NCBI GenBank assembly: GCA_900543325.1
Contig: UQQU01000097.1
Span: 1-10,215, forward strand
Length of the DNA stretch: 10,215 nt
DNA from: an uncultured Clostridium sp.
GTDB lineage: Bacteria > Bacillota > Clostridia > Clostridiales > Clostridiaceae
Direction: 5' to 3'
The notes under the pieces were generated by a model, which was not told the origin of the DNA, searched no databases, and saw only the letters and a program-made list of their open reading frames with translations. Both the position numbers and the translations under genes were made by a program. Shown in pieces: positions 1 through 6,881 of this stretch (positions within the stretch are counted from its first letter, which is position 1; each line of letters begins with the position of its first letter).

Positions 1-539
1 TCATCAAAATATTTTACATCTAAACGAATACCCCCACTTTCTTCTGAAGTTAAATTTTCTTTTATTAAAACCATAGATTCTTTTCCAACTTCTAAATTTG
101 CATTATATTTATAAACATCATTTATTGTAATTTCAACTTTAGAAACTTTTTTACCGTTAGATATTATAATGTAACCATACTTAGCATTAGTTATATCGTT
201 ATAATTTTGATAAATTATTCTGTAATTTGATATACCTAAGCCATTTGTATCTATGTCCAACTTATTAGCTTGGTTTAATATATAGTTTCCTTCACTATCC
301 TTTTCATAAACAAAAACACCTTGTGTACTATTAGTTGAAAATCCAACTATTTTTGTATCCGCAACATAAATTTCATCTATAACATAAGGACTATATTCAT
401 CAACTATATTTTCTAATTCTTCTTTATTAATATCTTTTAACTCTTCAGTATTTTTATTTAAATAAACTTTAGATTCTACACATCCCATAGAAAATAAATT
501 TAGCAAAATAACTAAAATTAATAATATAATTTTTTTCAT
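1..539 (-). CDS. Putative lipoprotein of unknown function (5' part, runs off left edge)
   Basis: An open frame of 179 complete codons begins at ATG 539 and is still open at base 1. A strong GGAGGAAACC ribosome site (541-550) lies directly upstream, which fixes the start. The protein begins MKKIILLILVILLNLFSMGC: a short basic N-terminus, a hydrophobic segment (residues 4-18) and Cys20. This is a lipoprotein-type signal, although the residues before the cysteine (FSMG) fit the usual L-[AS]-[GA]-C lipobox poorly. The rest is hydrophilic, rich in Asn, Lys, Glu, Ile and Tyr, with many short beta-prone stretches and no motif I recognise. It probably sits on the outer face of the membrane. It is transcribed away from dusA, and no other gene of its unit is visible. 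Function unknown. I am sure it is a real gene and fairly sure of export. Confidence 0.8.
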   Translation of the reverse strand, partial: MKKIILLILVILLNLFSMGCVESKVYLNKNTEELKDINKEELENIVDEYSPYVIDEIYVADTKIVGFSTNSTQGVFVYEKDSEGNYILNQANKLDIDTNGLGISNYRIIYQNYNDITNAKYGYIIISNGKKVSKVEITINDVYKYNANLEVGKESMVLIKENLTSEESGGIRLDVKYFD

Positions 540-600
540 CGGTTTCCTCCTTTTTATTACTAAGAAGATGCTTAAATTAAATTTTATTATCTATAATTAA

Positions 601-606
601 ATTATA
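601..606 (-). promoter_or_regulatory. Probable -10 box for the lipoprotein gene
   Basis: On the minus strand a perfect TATAAT lies about 60 bases upstream of the lipoprotein start codon. No convincing -35 hexamer is seen at 16-18 bases, so this is a moderate call in very AT-rich DNA. Confidence 0.4.
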
Positions 607-702
607 CACTTAAATTGGTAATAAAATCTATATTTTATGCTAATTCATATAAAAAAAGTACCTAAATAAAAAACAAATTATATAATTAATTAAACTTTTA
701 TA

Positions 703-711
703 TGCTATAAT
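703..711 (+). promoter_or_regulatory. Extended -10 promoter for dusA
   Basis: TGC followed by TATAAT (706-711) makes an extended -10 element. It would start transcription near 718, about 34 bases before the dusA ATG. The -35 region is only AT-rich, with no good hexamer, which is tolerated by extended -10 promoters. Confidence 0.5.
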
Positions 712-751
712 AAGTAATAATTAATTTCTTAAATTTGAAAGGATACAAAAG

Positions 752-1795
752 ATGGAAAAATATATTTCTAATATAAAAACACCTAAGATAAGTATTGCAC
801 CAATGGTAGATAAATCACATAGACATTTTAGATATTTCTGTAGAATAATGAATAAAGAAGCTCTTATTTATTCAGAAATGATAACAGCACAAGCAATAAT
901 TAATGGAGATTTAGATAAAATTCTTTATTTTAGAGAAGATGAAGGAGATGTTGCTCTTCAAATAGCAGCATCAAATCCAGAAGATGCTTATAAAGCAGTT
1001 AAACTTGCTGAAAAATATAATTATTCAGAAATAAACTTAAATTGTGGATGTCCTTCTGATAGAGTATCAGGAAATCTTATGGGAGCAGCTTTAATGTCAG
1101 ATAAGAATCTTGTGTATGAAATACTTGCAGCAATGAAAGAAGCAACAAACAAGCCAATAACAATAAAGCATAGAATTGGAATTGATGGTACTGGAGTAAT
1201 TGATAATAAAAACAATAAGATTATAATGAGTGGTTATGAAGATTTGCTAGATTTTTTAGATACAGTATCTAAAGCACAACCTGATAGATATACTGTTCAT
1301 GCACGTTCAGCTATATTAAAAGGATTAAGCCCTAAAGATAACAGAGAAATACCACCTTTAGATTATCAGATGGTTTATAAATTAAAAAAGGACTTTAGTT
1401 ATTTAAATATAGAGATAAATGGTGGATTTAAGAGTTTAGAAAGTATTAAGGATGCATTAAGAAAAGTTGATGGAGTTATGATTGGAAGAGCTGCCTATGA
1501 AGATTGTTATCTTTTAGCTGATTTACATAAAGTTAATGAAGAAAATAAAAACACTAAATCAATTTCACGTGGAGAAGTTATTAAAACATATATTCCATAT
1601 GTTATTGAAGAACTTGAAAAAGGAAGTAATGTACATGCTTTAGCTGCTCCACTGCAAAGCTTATTTCAAGGTCAAAAAGGAAGTAGAAAATTTAAGCAGT
1701 TGTTATCATCATCTAATGTAAAAAAAGAAACTTTAGTAGATGTATTAAATAATATATTAGAAGTTATGCCACAGGATATTCTTTGGGACATATAA
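752..1795 (+). CDS. dusA: tRNA dihydrouridine synthase, DusA type
   Basis: This flavoenzyme reduces specific uridines of the tRNA D-loop to dihydrouridine with FMN and NAD(P)H, in the cytoplasm. The 347-residue protein carries the Dus TIM-barrel signatures in order: SIAPMVDKSHRHFRYF (14-29, FMN site), NLNCGCPSDRVSG (95-107) with catalytic Cys100, IKHRIGIDG (138-146), VHARSAILKGLSPKDNREIP (182-201), INGGF (222-226) and GVMIGRAAYE (241-250). The VHAR...GLSPK(E/D)NREIPPLDY block is diagnostic of DusA (U20/U20a) rather than DusB or DusC. Between the KHRIG block and the next barrel strand, around residues 147-162, there is an Asn/Lys-rich insertion that I do not recall from the E. coli enzyme. The start is set by AAAGGA at 738-743. 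It is monocistronic, with an extended -10 promoter upstream and a bidirectional terminator downstream. Family call very secure; exact tRNA positions inferred. Confidence 0.95.
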   Translation: MEKYISNIKTPKISIAPMVDKSHRHFRYFCRIMNKEALIYSEMITAQAIINGDLDKILYFREDEGDVALQIAASNPEDAYKAVKLAEKYNYSEINLNCGCPSDRVSGNLMGAALMSDKNLVYEILAAMKEATNKPITIKHRIGIDGTGVIDNKNNKIIMSGYEDLLDFLDTVSKAQPDRYTVHARSAILKGLSPKDNREIPPLDYQMVYKLKKDFSYLNIEINGGFKSLESIKDALRKVDGVMIGRAAYEDCYLLADLHKVNEENKNTKSISRGEVIKTYIPYVIEELEKGSNVHALAAPLQSLFQGQKGSRKFKQLLSSSNVKKETLVDVLNNILEVMPQDILWDI

Positions 1796-1807
1796 AAGGA
1801 ATATGAT

Positions 1808-1870
1808 AAAAAGTACTTATACTTACTATAGGAATAATATAATTTACTATAGTAATATTAAGTACTTTTT
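1808..1870. terminator. Bidirectional terminator between dusA and the HAD gene
   Basis: Two convergent genes share a long interrupted hairpin. A perfect 12-bp outer stem (1808-1819 with 1859-1870) and a 9-bp inner stem (1823-1831 with 1847-1855) surround a 15-base loop. The outer arms end in A5 and T5, giving a U-run in either direction. It begins 12 bases after the dusA stop and ends 11 bases before the HAD stop. Confidence 0.85.
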
Positions 1871-1881
1871 ATTGTAATTTC

Positions 1882-2679
1882 TTAATTATTAAATATAAAC
1901 TTTTTTATACCAACAGCAACACCGTCATTATGAACTGTTTCTGTAACTTTATTAGCATATTTTTTTACTTCATCATCTGCATTTCCCATAGCTATTCCAC
2001 AGCCTACAGTTGAAAGCATTTCTATATCATTTTTACCATCACCAAAAGCATAGCTATTTTCAATATCCACATTAAGATATTCTAAAGCCTTAAGTATTCC
2101 AGTTGCTTTTGTATTTTTCTTTGAATATAATTCAAAAGACTTTAAAGCAATACTATTAACATAATCATATTCTTCATTTCTTTGAACTATTTTCAAACAT
2201 AAATCAGCTATCTCATCATTAGGACACATCATTTCAATTTTAAAAGCTTTAACTTCATCTAAAGAAAATTCACCTTTAATTAATTCTTTTGAAACACCTA
2301 CTGTATCATAGAAATCATAAAACTTTTTAAATTTTTTATCCATATAGGAGTAATATTCGCCCTCTAATATATATTGAATATTAAGTTTATCTAATTCATT
2401 TATTAAATCATTTATAAATTCTTTATCTATATGCTCACTATGTATTGTCTCGTTATTTATAATTACGTGGGCTCCATTTGCTAAAATATAGCCATCAAAA
2501 CCAAAATCTAATATGGATTTACTTAAGAATGCATATGGTCTCCCTGTTGAAATAAATACATGATGTCCTTCTTTTTGAAGAGAACGAATAGAATCTTTAA
2601 CTATTGGAGTCATATCAGTTATTCCCCCAAAGTAATCTAATAATGTTCCATCAATATCAAAAAATATAGCCTTTTTCAT
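1882..2679 (-). CDS. Cof-type HAD-superfamily hydrolase (sugar or nucleotide phosphatase)
   Basis: A cytoplasmic Mg-dependent phosphatase of the HAD-IIB (Cof) family, which typically acts on sugar phosphates, FMN or related small metabolites. Seen in the 265-residue protein: motif I FFDIDGT (6-12) with nucleophile Asp8 and acid/base Asp10; motif II ISTGR (43-47); motif III Lys191 in NTKATG; motif IV GDGKND (213-218) followed by GIAMGNA. The region between motifs II and III is the C2-type cap that sets substrate choice, so the substrate cannot be read off. I chose ATG 2679, not the in-frame ATG at 2703: GGGGGAGA (2684-2691) is ideally spaced for 2679, and the upstream promoter would start transcription near 2701, leaving no leader for the longer form. 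Divergent from rseP and convergent with dusA, it appears to be its own unit. Confidence 0.92.
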   Translation of the reverse strand: MKKAIFFDIDGTLLDYFGGITDMTPIVKDSIRSLQKEGHHVFISTGRPYAFLSKSILDFGFDGYILANGAHVIINNETIHSEHIDKEFINDLINELDKLNIQYILEGEYYSYMDKKFKKFYDFYDTVGVSKELIKGEFSLDEVKAFKIEMMCPNDEIADLCLKIVQRNEEYDYVNSIALKSFELYSKKNTKATGILKALEYLNVDIENSYAFGDGKNDIEMLSTVGCGIAMGNADDEVKKYANKVTETVHNDGVAVGIKKFIFNN

Positions 2680-2707
2680 GAAATCTCCCCCATTTCTGTT
2701 CAAGGCT

Positions 2708-2736
2708 ATTTTATTCTACTCTTATCTTATTGTCAA
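2708..2736 (-). promoter_or_regulatory. Sigma-A promoter for the HAD gene
   Basis: On the minus strand a consensus -35 TTGACA (2731-2736) is separated by exactly 17 bases from -10 TAAAAT (2708-2713). Transcription would start near 2701, about 22 bases before the ATG at 2679. Confidence 0.8.
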
Positions 2737-2815
2737 TTAACTAATATTTATAAGTAATTTTTTTAATTTTTATGAATAACAATATAAGTATACATAAGTA
2801 AATAAGGAGGCAAAT

Positions 2816-3838
2816 ATGTATATTGTTATAGCTATACTTGGTTTTAGTTTATTAGTAATTGTTCATGAACTTGGACATTTTATTATGGCAAAAGTAAATG
2901 GAATAAAGGTTGAAGAATTTTCAGTAGGTATGGGGCCAGAGATATTTTCAAAAAAAGGTAAAGAAACTATATATTCATTAAGACTTTTACCTATTGGAGG
3001 ATTTGTTAGTTTATTAGGAGAAGAAGAAATGGTAGATGATGAAAGAAGTTTTTCAAGTACTACTCCAGTAAGAAAAATTTCAATTATATTAGCTGGTGCC
3101 ATAATGAATATTATTTTTGCAGTTATAGTATTCAGCATGATTATTTCATATAGAGGATTTAATGAGTTGAAAATTAGTAGATTATCTGAGAATTCACCTG
3201 CTATTAATTCAGGATTACAAATCAATGATGAGATCTTAAAGATAGATGGTTCTAAAGTATATACCCCTACAGATGTTACTATGGGGATTCAACTTTCTAA
3301 TGGTTCTCCTATAGATTTATTAGTAAATAGAAATGGAGAAAAGGTCGAAGTTAGTCTTACACCTGAATTGGTTGAGAATAATGGTAGTAAGATTTATCGT
3401 ATTGGATTCTATTATAGCGCTATTAAAGATCCTACTATTGCGGAATCAATAAAACAAGCTTTTAGAGAAACATTTTCATTAATTACTCAGACCTTTAAAA
3501 GCCTTAAACTTATAGTTTTAGGAAATGTAAATTTTAAAACTGATGTGGGTGGACCCATTACTATAATTAGAATGTCAACTCAAGCAGCAAAGAATGGATT
3601 AATCTCTCTTGGTTATTTATTGGGTTTTATAAGTGTTAATTTAGCTGTATTTAATTTATTACCTTTTCCAGCATTAGATGGCGGATGGGCAGCTGTTACT
3701 ATTATCGAATTAATAACAAGAAGAAAGCTTCCAGATAAATTTGTTGGGGCTGCAAATTATGTAGGATTTATTATTTTAATGGGAATTATGATTATAGTAA
3801 CTTTAAAAGATGTATTATTCCCGATTAAACTTCAATAA
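2816..3838 (+). CDS. rseP: Site-2 intramembrane zinc metalloprotease, RseP/RasP family (M50B)
   Basis: An integral membrane protease that cleaves substrates within the bilayer: anti-sigma factors, signal-peptide remnants or regulatory membrane proteins. The 340-residue protein has the zinc motif HELGH (17-21) in the first membrane helix, followed by FIMAK. Next come the GGFVSLLGEE loop (61-70), a second helix (about 87-111), one PDZ domain (about 115-182), a third helix (about 260-280) carrying NLLPFPALDGG (280-290) with zinc ligand Asp288, and a last helix (about 312-332). Length and domain order fit Gram-positive RseP with a single PDZ. AAGGAGG (2804-2810) fixes the start. No clear promoter was found in the AT-rich gap. 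It stands alone, whereas clostridial rseP usually lies between dxr and ispG, so this may be a second copy. Substrate unknown. Confidence 0.93.
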   Translation: MYIVIAILGFSLLVIVHELGHFIMAKVNGIKVEEFSVGMGPEIFSKKGKETIYSLRLLPIGGFVSLLGEEEMVDDERSFSSTTPVRKISIILAGAIMNIIFAVIVFSMIISYRGFNELKISRLSENSPAINSGLQINDEILKIDGSKVYTPTDVTMGIQLSNGSPIDLLVNRNGEKVEVSLTPELVENNGSKIYRIGFYYSAIKDPTIAESIKQAFRETFSLITQTFKSLKLIVLGNVNFKTDVGGPITIIRMSTQAAKNGLISLGYLLGFISVNLAVFNLLPFPALDGGWAAVTIIELITRRKLPDKFVGAANYVGFIILMGIMIIVTLKDVLFPIKLQ

Positions 3839-3840
3839 TT

Positions 3841-3881
3841 AAAAACTATCATCAGATATTATTAATTTGATGATAGTTTTT
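3841..3881. terminator. Intrinsic terminator after rseP, probably also used by the sulfate operon
   Basis: A perfect 14-bp inverted repeat (3841-3854 with 3868-3881) with a 13-base loop starts two bases after the rseP stop and ends in a T-run on the plus strand. On the minus strand the stem also ends in T5, about 80 bases past the cysN stop, so it can serve both convergent units. The rest of the gap to 3962 is plain AT-rich DNA. Confidence 0.88.
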
Positions 3882-3962
3882 TATACAAGTTGTACTCATT
3901 TTCTATTACGCCATTTTCTATATTAATCATTTAGTGTTATATATATATTAGAATATATGAGT

Positions 3963-4559
3963 TTAGTTAAATATAATATTTCTATAAGTATTAATATTTG
4001 CCCATTTATTCCAAAACTCATTTGTATTATTCTTATTTATTTCTTTATATTCAACCAGAAAACTTTTTAAAGAATTTTCATCATAAATATTTAATTTGAA
4101 TCCTCTTCCATTAATAATTGGTAAATTATTGAAATTATATTCATCTATATTTTTGATATTAGTTATCACCTTATTTCTAATTTCAATTGCAATCCAATCT
4201 CTAAGAATTAATATATCAAAATCTTTTGGATATCCAAAAGTTTCTCCTTTTATACTTATCTTATCTCCAACTGTATATACTTTTTTGTTTTTCTTATTTT
4301 TATAAATTGATAGGCTTTCAGTATTGTAATAATATTCTTCAAAAACATCTCCTCGTGCATTTAAATTTTCAAATCTAAATGTCACATCTTTTTTACTATC
4401 ATTATAATCGATATTTTCAATAACACCACAAGCAGAAGTCATATTTGTAACTCTATCAATTAATATTAATTCTCCTAGAGTTTTATTTGAAGAAAATTTA
4501 TCTACTACTATTTTTTCAGAAAGAAGAAGATCGCATAATGCAATTTCATTTTTCGCAAA
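3963..4559 (-). pseudogene. cysN: 3' fragment of cysN, sulfate adenylyltransferase large subunit
   Basis: CysN is the GTPase subunit of ATP sulfurylase, which makes APS from sulfate and ATP together with CysD. Read on the minus strand from 4559, an open frame of 198 codons starts FAKNEIALCDLLL and continues to LGELILIDRVTNMTSACGVI. This matches the end of the third, EF-Tu-like domain of CysN, which in E. coli has NEIGLVDL and IDRLSNVTVGAGMV at the same points. The GTPase domain and second domain are absent. About 150 residues follow that I cannot assign; they are not an APS kinase, as no P-loop is seen. There is no start codon or ribosome site in frame. ATG 4442 is the internal Met of the TNMTS segment and should not be taken as a start. 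The 5' edge is fused out of frame to aprA. It is the last gene of the broken sulfate operon. Confidence 0.85.
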
Positions 4560-4816
4560 TCTTCTCTTACAATATTATCAGCGTCTTTTTTTGCATAATC
4601 TACATAGTCTTCAGGAGTTCTTCCTTTTACAATATAAGCATTTATTGCATTTACTCCTGCGGCTAAACAACCACTTCTTTTTATATTAGCTTTTTCAACC
4701 ACTAATACAGAAAGATCAGAGTTTTCTGCTATAGTTAGGGCGGCATAACATCCAGCCGTCCCACCTCCAACTATTAATATATCTGTTTCTATCTTTTGGG
4801 CCCTTAATTTCCTCAT
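4508..4816 (-). pseudogene. aprA: 5' fragment of aprA, adenylylsulfate reductase flavoprotein subunit
   Basis: AprA is the FAD subunit that reduces APS to sulfite and AMP, with the ferredoxin-like AprB. The fragment has the Rossmann FAD-binding start TDILIVGGGTAGCYAALTI (11-29), the dinucleotide-closing VLVVEKA (37-43), and RSGCLAAGVNAINAYI (48-63) followed by TPEDYVDYAKKDADNI (67-82). This block is characteristic of AprA rather than fumarate reductase. Similarity stops near Leu87 (about 4556). The last 15 codons are cysN DNA read in the wrong frame, ending at a stop at 4508. A full AprA is several hundred residues longer, so catalytic and AprB-contact regions are lost. The start ATG 4816 is preceded by AAAGGAG and lies 42 bases after the cysA stop, in the same operon. 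Confidence 0.85.
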
Positions 4817-4858
4817 AATTTTACCCGCTCCTTTAAATATATAAATAAAGTTTTACTA

Positions 4859-5796
4859 TTAAATAAATATAGGATTCTTATCATTCATTGATGAATTTTC
4901 AACTATATATGATTTATCTTTATGAAATACATATAATCTGTAAATAAGAACTCTTACTTTTTCACCAACATTAACAGCTTTATCTTCAGTACTTCTTGTT
5001 GCAGTTAAAATAATACCTTTTACATTAACCTTAATTTCTATATAGTTACCCCTAAAAGATACATTTTCTATAATACCTTCCTCAGAAGCTATAATATATT
5101 GAGTTTCTTCATTTAATTTTGACACCTTTATAAATTCTGGTATAATAATTACTTTATCTGCATTGTCTATTTCTTCAAACCCCTTAAGTTTATTATAATA
5201 ATCAATAACAGTTGAATGACCAATAAATTCCGCTACGAAAGGTGTCAATGGATTTTTATAGATTTCTAATGCAGATCCTTTTTGTTCTACTCTACCAGCA
5301 TTAGTAATTATTATTTCATCTGCTACTTCTATTGCTTCGTCTTGATCGTGAGTAACGAAAATACTTGTAACGCCTACTTTAGTAATCATATCCTTAAGCC
5401 AATTTCTTAGTTCTTCTCTAACTTTAGCATCAATAGCAGCAAAAGGTTCATCTAACAATAAAAGATTTGGCTTTGGAGCTAAAGCTCTTGCAAAAGCAAC
5501 TCTTTGCCTTTGACCTCCAGATAATTCACTTGGATATCTATTTTCTAATCCTTCTAATCCTAAAAGCCAATTCCTCTCTTATTAGCAGGAATATCATTTA
5601 CACAAACACCATCTATAAATATTTCACCACTATCTGGCTGTTCAAGACCTGCTATCATTCTTAATATAGTTGTTTTACCACTACCACTTGGTCCTAATAA
5701 TCCAATTAACTTACCTTTTTCTATTCCAAAACTTATATTATTAGAAGCTTTATAACTACCAAAGTTTTTATTAATATTCTTTAATTCTACATACAC
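4859..5796 (-). pseudogene. cysA: cysA, sulfate ABC transporter ATP-binding subunit, internal deletion with frameshift
   Basis: CysA powers sulfate import through CysT/CysW. The 5' part (5796 to about 5563) gives 78 residues with Walker A GPSGSGKTT (35-43) and ends KRGIGF, then a TAG. The 3' part, in another frame from about 5566, gives about 235 residues: RYPSELSGGQRQRVAFARAL (ABC signature), LLLLDEPFAAID (Walker B and D-loop), FVTHDQDEA (switch histidine) and a C-terminal TOBE-like domain. Compared with CysA proteins, about 45 residues between GIGF and the RYPSELSGGQ segment are missing, including the Q-loop (VFQNYALF in relatives). Even reading through the frame change would not restore an active ATPase. 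The start is GTG, whose G is the last base of the cysW stop (TAGTG), implying translational coupling. Both halves are otherwise free of damage, so the deletion is probably recent. Confidence 0.87.
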
Positions 5797-6548
5797 TACA
5801 TTTCACCATCCCTTTTTCCTTTATATTCAACAATATTTCTTATTATTAATATAATTATTGCTAAAATTACTAATATTGAAGATACTGCAAAAGCATCAAC
5901 AAGTTTAAACTCGTTGTACAATATTTCCACATGTAAAGGTAATGTATTAGTTTTACCTCTTAAATGTCCAGAGACAACTGAAACTGCACCAAACTCTCCC
6001 ATAGCCCTCGCTGTACATAAGATTATTCCATAAAGCAAGGCCCATTTTATATGAGGAAAAGTAACTTTTCTAAATATTTTAAAACCACTTGCTCCCATTA
6101 ATGCAGCTGCTTCTTCCTCCTCTTTTCCTTGAGCATTTAAACCCGGAATTATCTCTCTTGATATAAAGGGAAAAGTAACAAATATCGTAGCTAAAATTAT
6201 TCCTGGTATCGCAAATACTATTTTTAAATTAATACTTTGAAGGAACTCATAAGCCCAACCAATTCTTCCAAAAGCCAAAATAAATATAAGTCCTCCTATT
6301 ACAGGAGATATTGCAAAAGGTATATCTATTAAAGTTGTTAATAGATTCTTTCCCTTAAAATTGAACTTTGTTATTGTCCATGCCGCAAAAACTCCAAATA
6401 TAGTATTTATAAATACAGAAACTATAGTTGCTAACAAAGTAAGTTGTAAAGCTTTTATAGTATATTCATCTAATACTGCCTTTTTATAAGCTTCAAATCC
6501 ATTTTTAAAACAGTAAGAAATAACTACAAAAATAGGAACTATAAGCAT
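5796..6548 (-). CDS. cysW: cysW, sulfate ABC transporter permease, N-terminally truncated by deletion
   Basis: One of the two membrane permeases of the sulfate/thiosulfate importer. The 250-residue frame has the permease pattern of several membrane helices (about 35-58, 72-94, 110-130, 170-192, 220-238) and the EAA loop that docks on CysA (EEEAAALMGASGFKIFRKVTFP, about 144-165). AWTITKFNFKGKNLLTTLID (56-75) is typical of CysW. It starts inside what should be the first membrane helix: compared with E. coli CysW (291 residues), roughly 20-25 N-terminal residues are gone because the upstream DNA belongs to cysT. The only possible start is ATG 6548, which overlaps the stop of the cysT fragment (ATGCTTATAG), so it could be made only by re-initiation. 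With CysT and CysA broken, function as an importer is very unlikely. Confidence 0.8.
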   Translation of the reverse strand: MLIVPIFVVISYCFKNGFEAYKKAVLDEYTIKALQLTLLATIVSVFINTIFGVFAAWTITKFNFKGKNLLTTLIDIPFAISPVIGGLIFILAFGRIGWAYEFLQSINLKIVFAIPGIILATIFVTFPFISREIIPGLNAQGKEEEEAAALMGASGFKIFRKVTFPHIKWALLYGIILCTARAMGEFGAVSVVSGHLRGKTNTLPLHVEILYNEFKLVDAFAVSSILVILAIIILIIRNIVEYKGKRDGEM

Positions 6549-6841
6549 AACAAATTCCCGAAAAATTCATATTTCACTAAAACCCAAGCTAGTATAACTC
6601 CAAAAATTGAATTAATTAGTGCAGCAATTACAGCTGAAGATAAACTTACTTTATAAGCTGAAAGAACCTCTTTGGTAGTTACAATTTCAATAAATTCTTT
6701 AAATGTTATTCCTGATAGAGAAATTATTAATGATGCCATGGGAATTAAAACAATTATACTTAGTAGTGTTAATGTTATTCCTAGTGATACTCCAAATCCG
6801 GGAATTATTCTTTTTTTATTTTTTGCTCCCTTCTTATTCAT
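6539..6841 (-). pseudogene. cysT: 5' fragment of cysT, sulfate ABC transporter permease
   Basis: CysT pairs with CysW to form the membrane channel of the sulfate importer. The 100-residue frame has a basic N-terminus with PGFG (14-17, usual in CysT), a first membrane helix (about 18-42) and the start of the second (about 64-88), ending AWVLVKYEFFG (85-95). Similarity stops at about Gly95 (6557); the next codons read NLLCL and a TAG. Full CysT is about 270-280 residues, so roughly two thirds are missing, including the EAA loop. The break joins directly to cysW. Because the two permeases are paralogues, a deletion by recombination between similar stretches is possible, but the junction itself shows little. 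The start at 6841 has an AGAAGGGG ribosome site and lies 40 bases after sbp. Confidence 0.85.
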
Positions 6842-6881
6842 AAAATATAACCCCTTCTTATTTATTGCTTATTACTAGCAC

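Noticed and set aside
2680..2703. Longer HAD protein starting at ATG 2703
   Set aside because: The strong ribosome site at 2684-2691 serves ATG 2679, and the predicted transcript begins at about 2701.
2863..3225. Minus-strand open frame inside rseP, and similar antisense frames inside dusA, cysN, cysA, cysT and the hydroxy-acid oxidase gene
   Set aside because: They mirror strongly conserved genes on the other strand and have no ribosome sites or recognisable domains.
3963..4442. A separate 159-residue hypothetical gene starting at ATG 4442
   Set aside because: No ribosome site lies at a usable distance, and the frame continues upstream into recognisable CysN sequence, so this Met is internal.
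4508..4816. A complete small flavoprotein of 102 residues
   Set aside because: Only an AprA FAD-binding start is present, and its last 15 codons are out-of-frame cysN sequence.
5540..5580. Programmed frameshift in cysA
   Set aside because: A conserved segment of about 45 residues with the Q-loop is missing, so this is a deletion rather than recoding.
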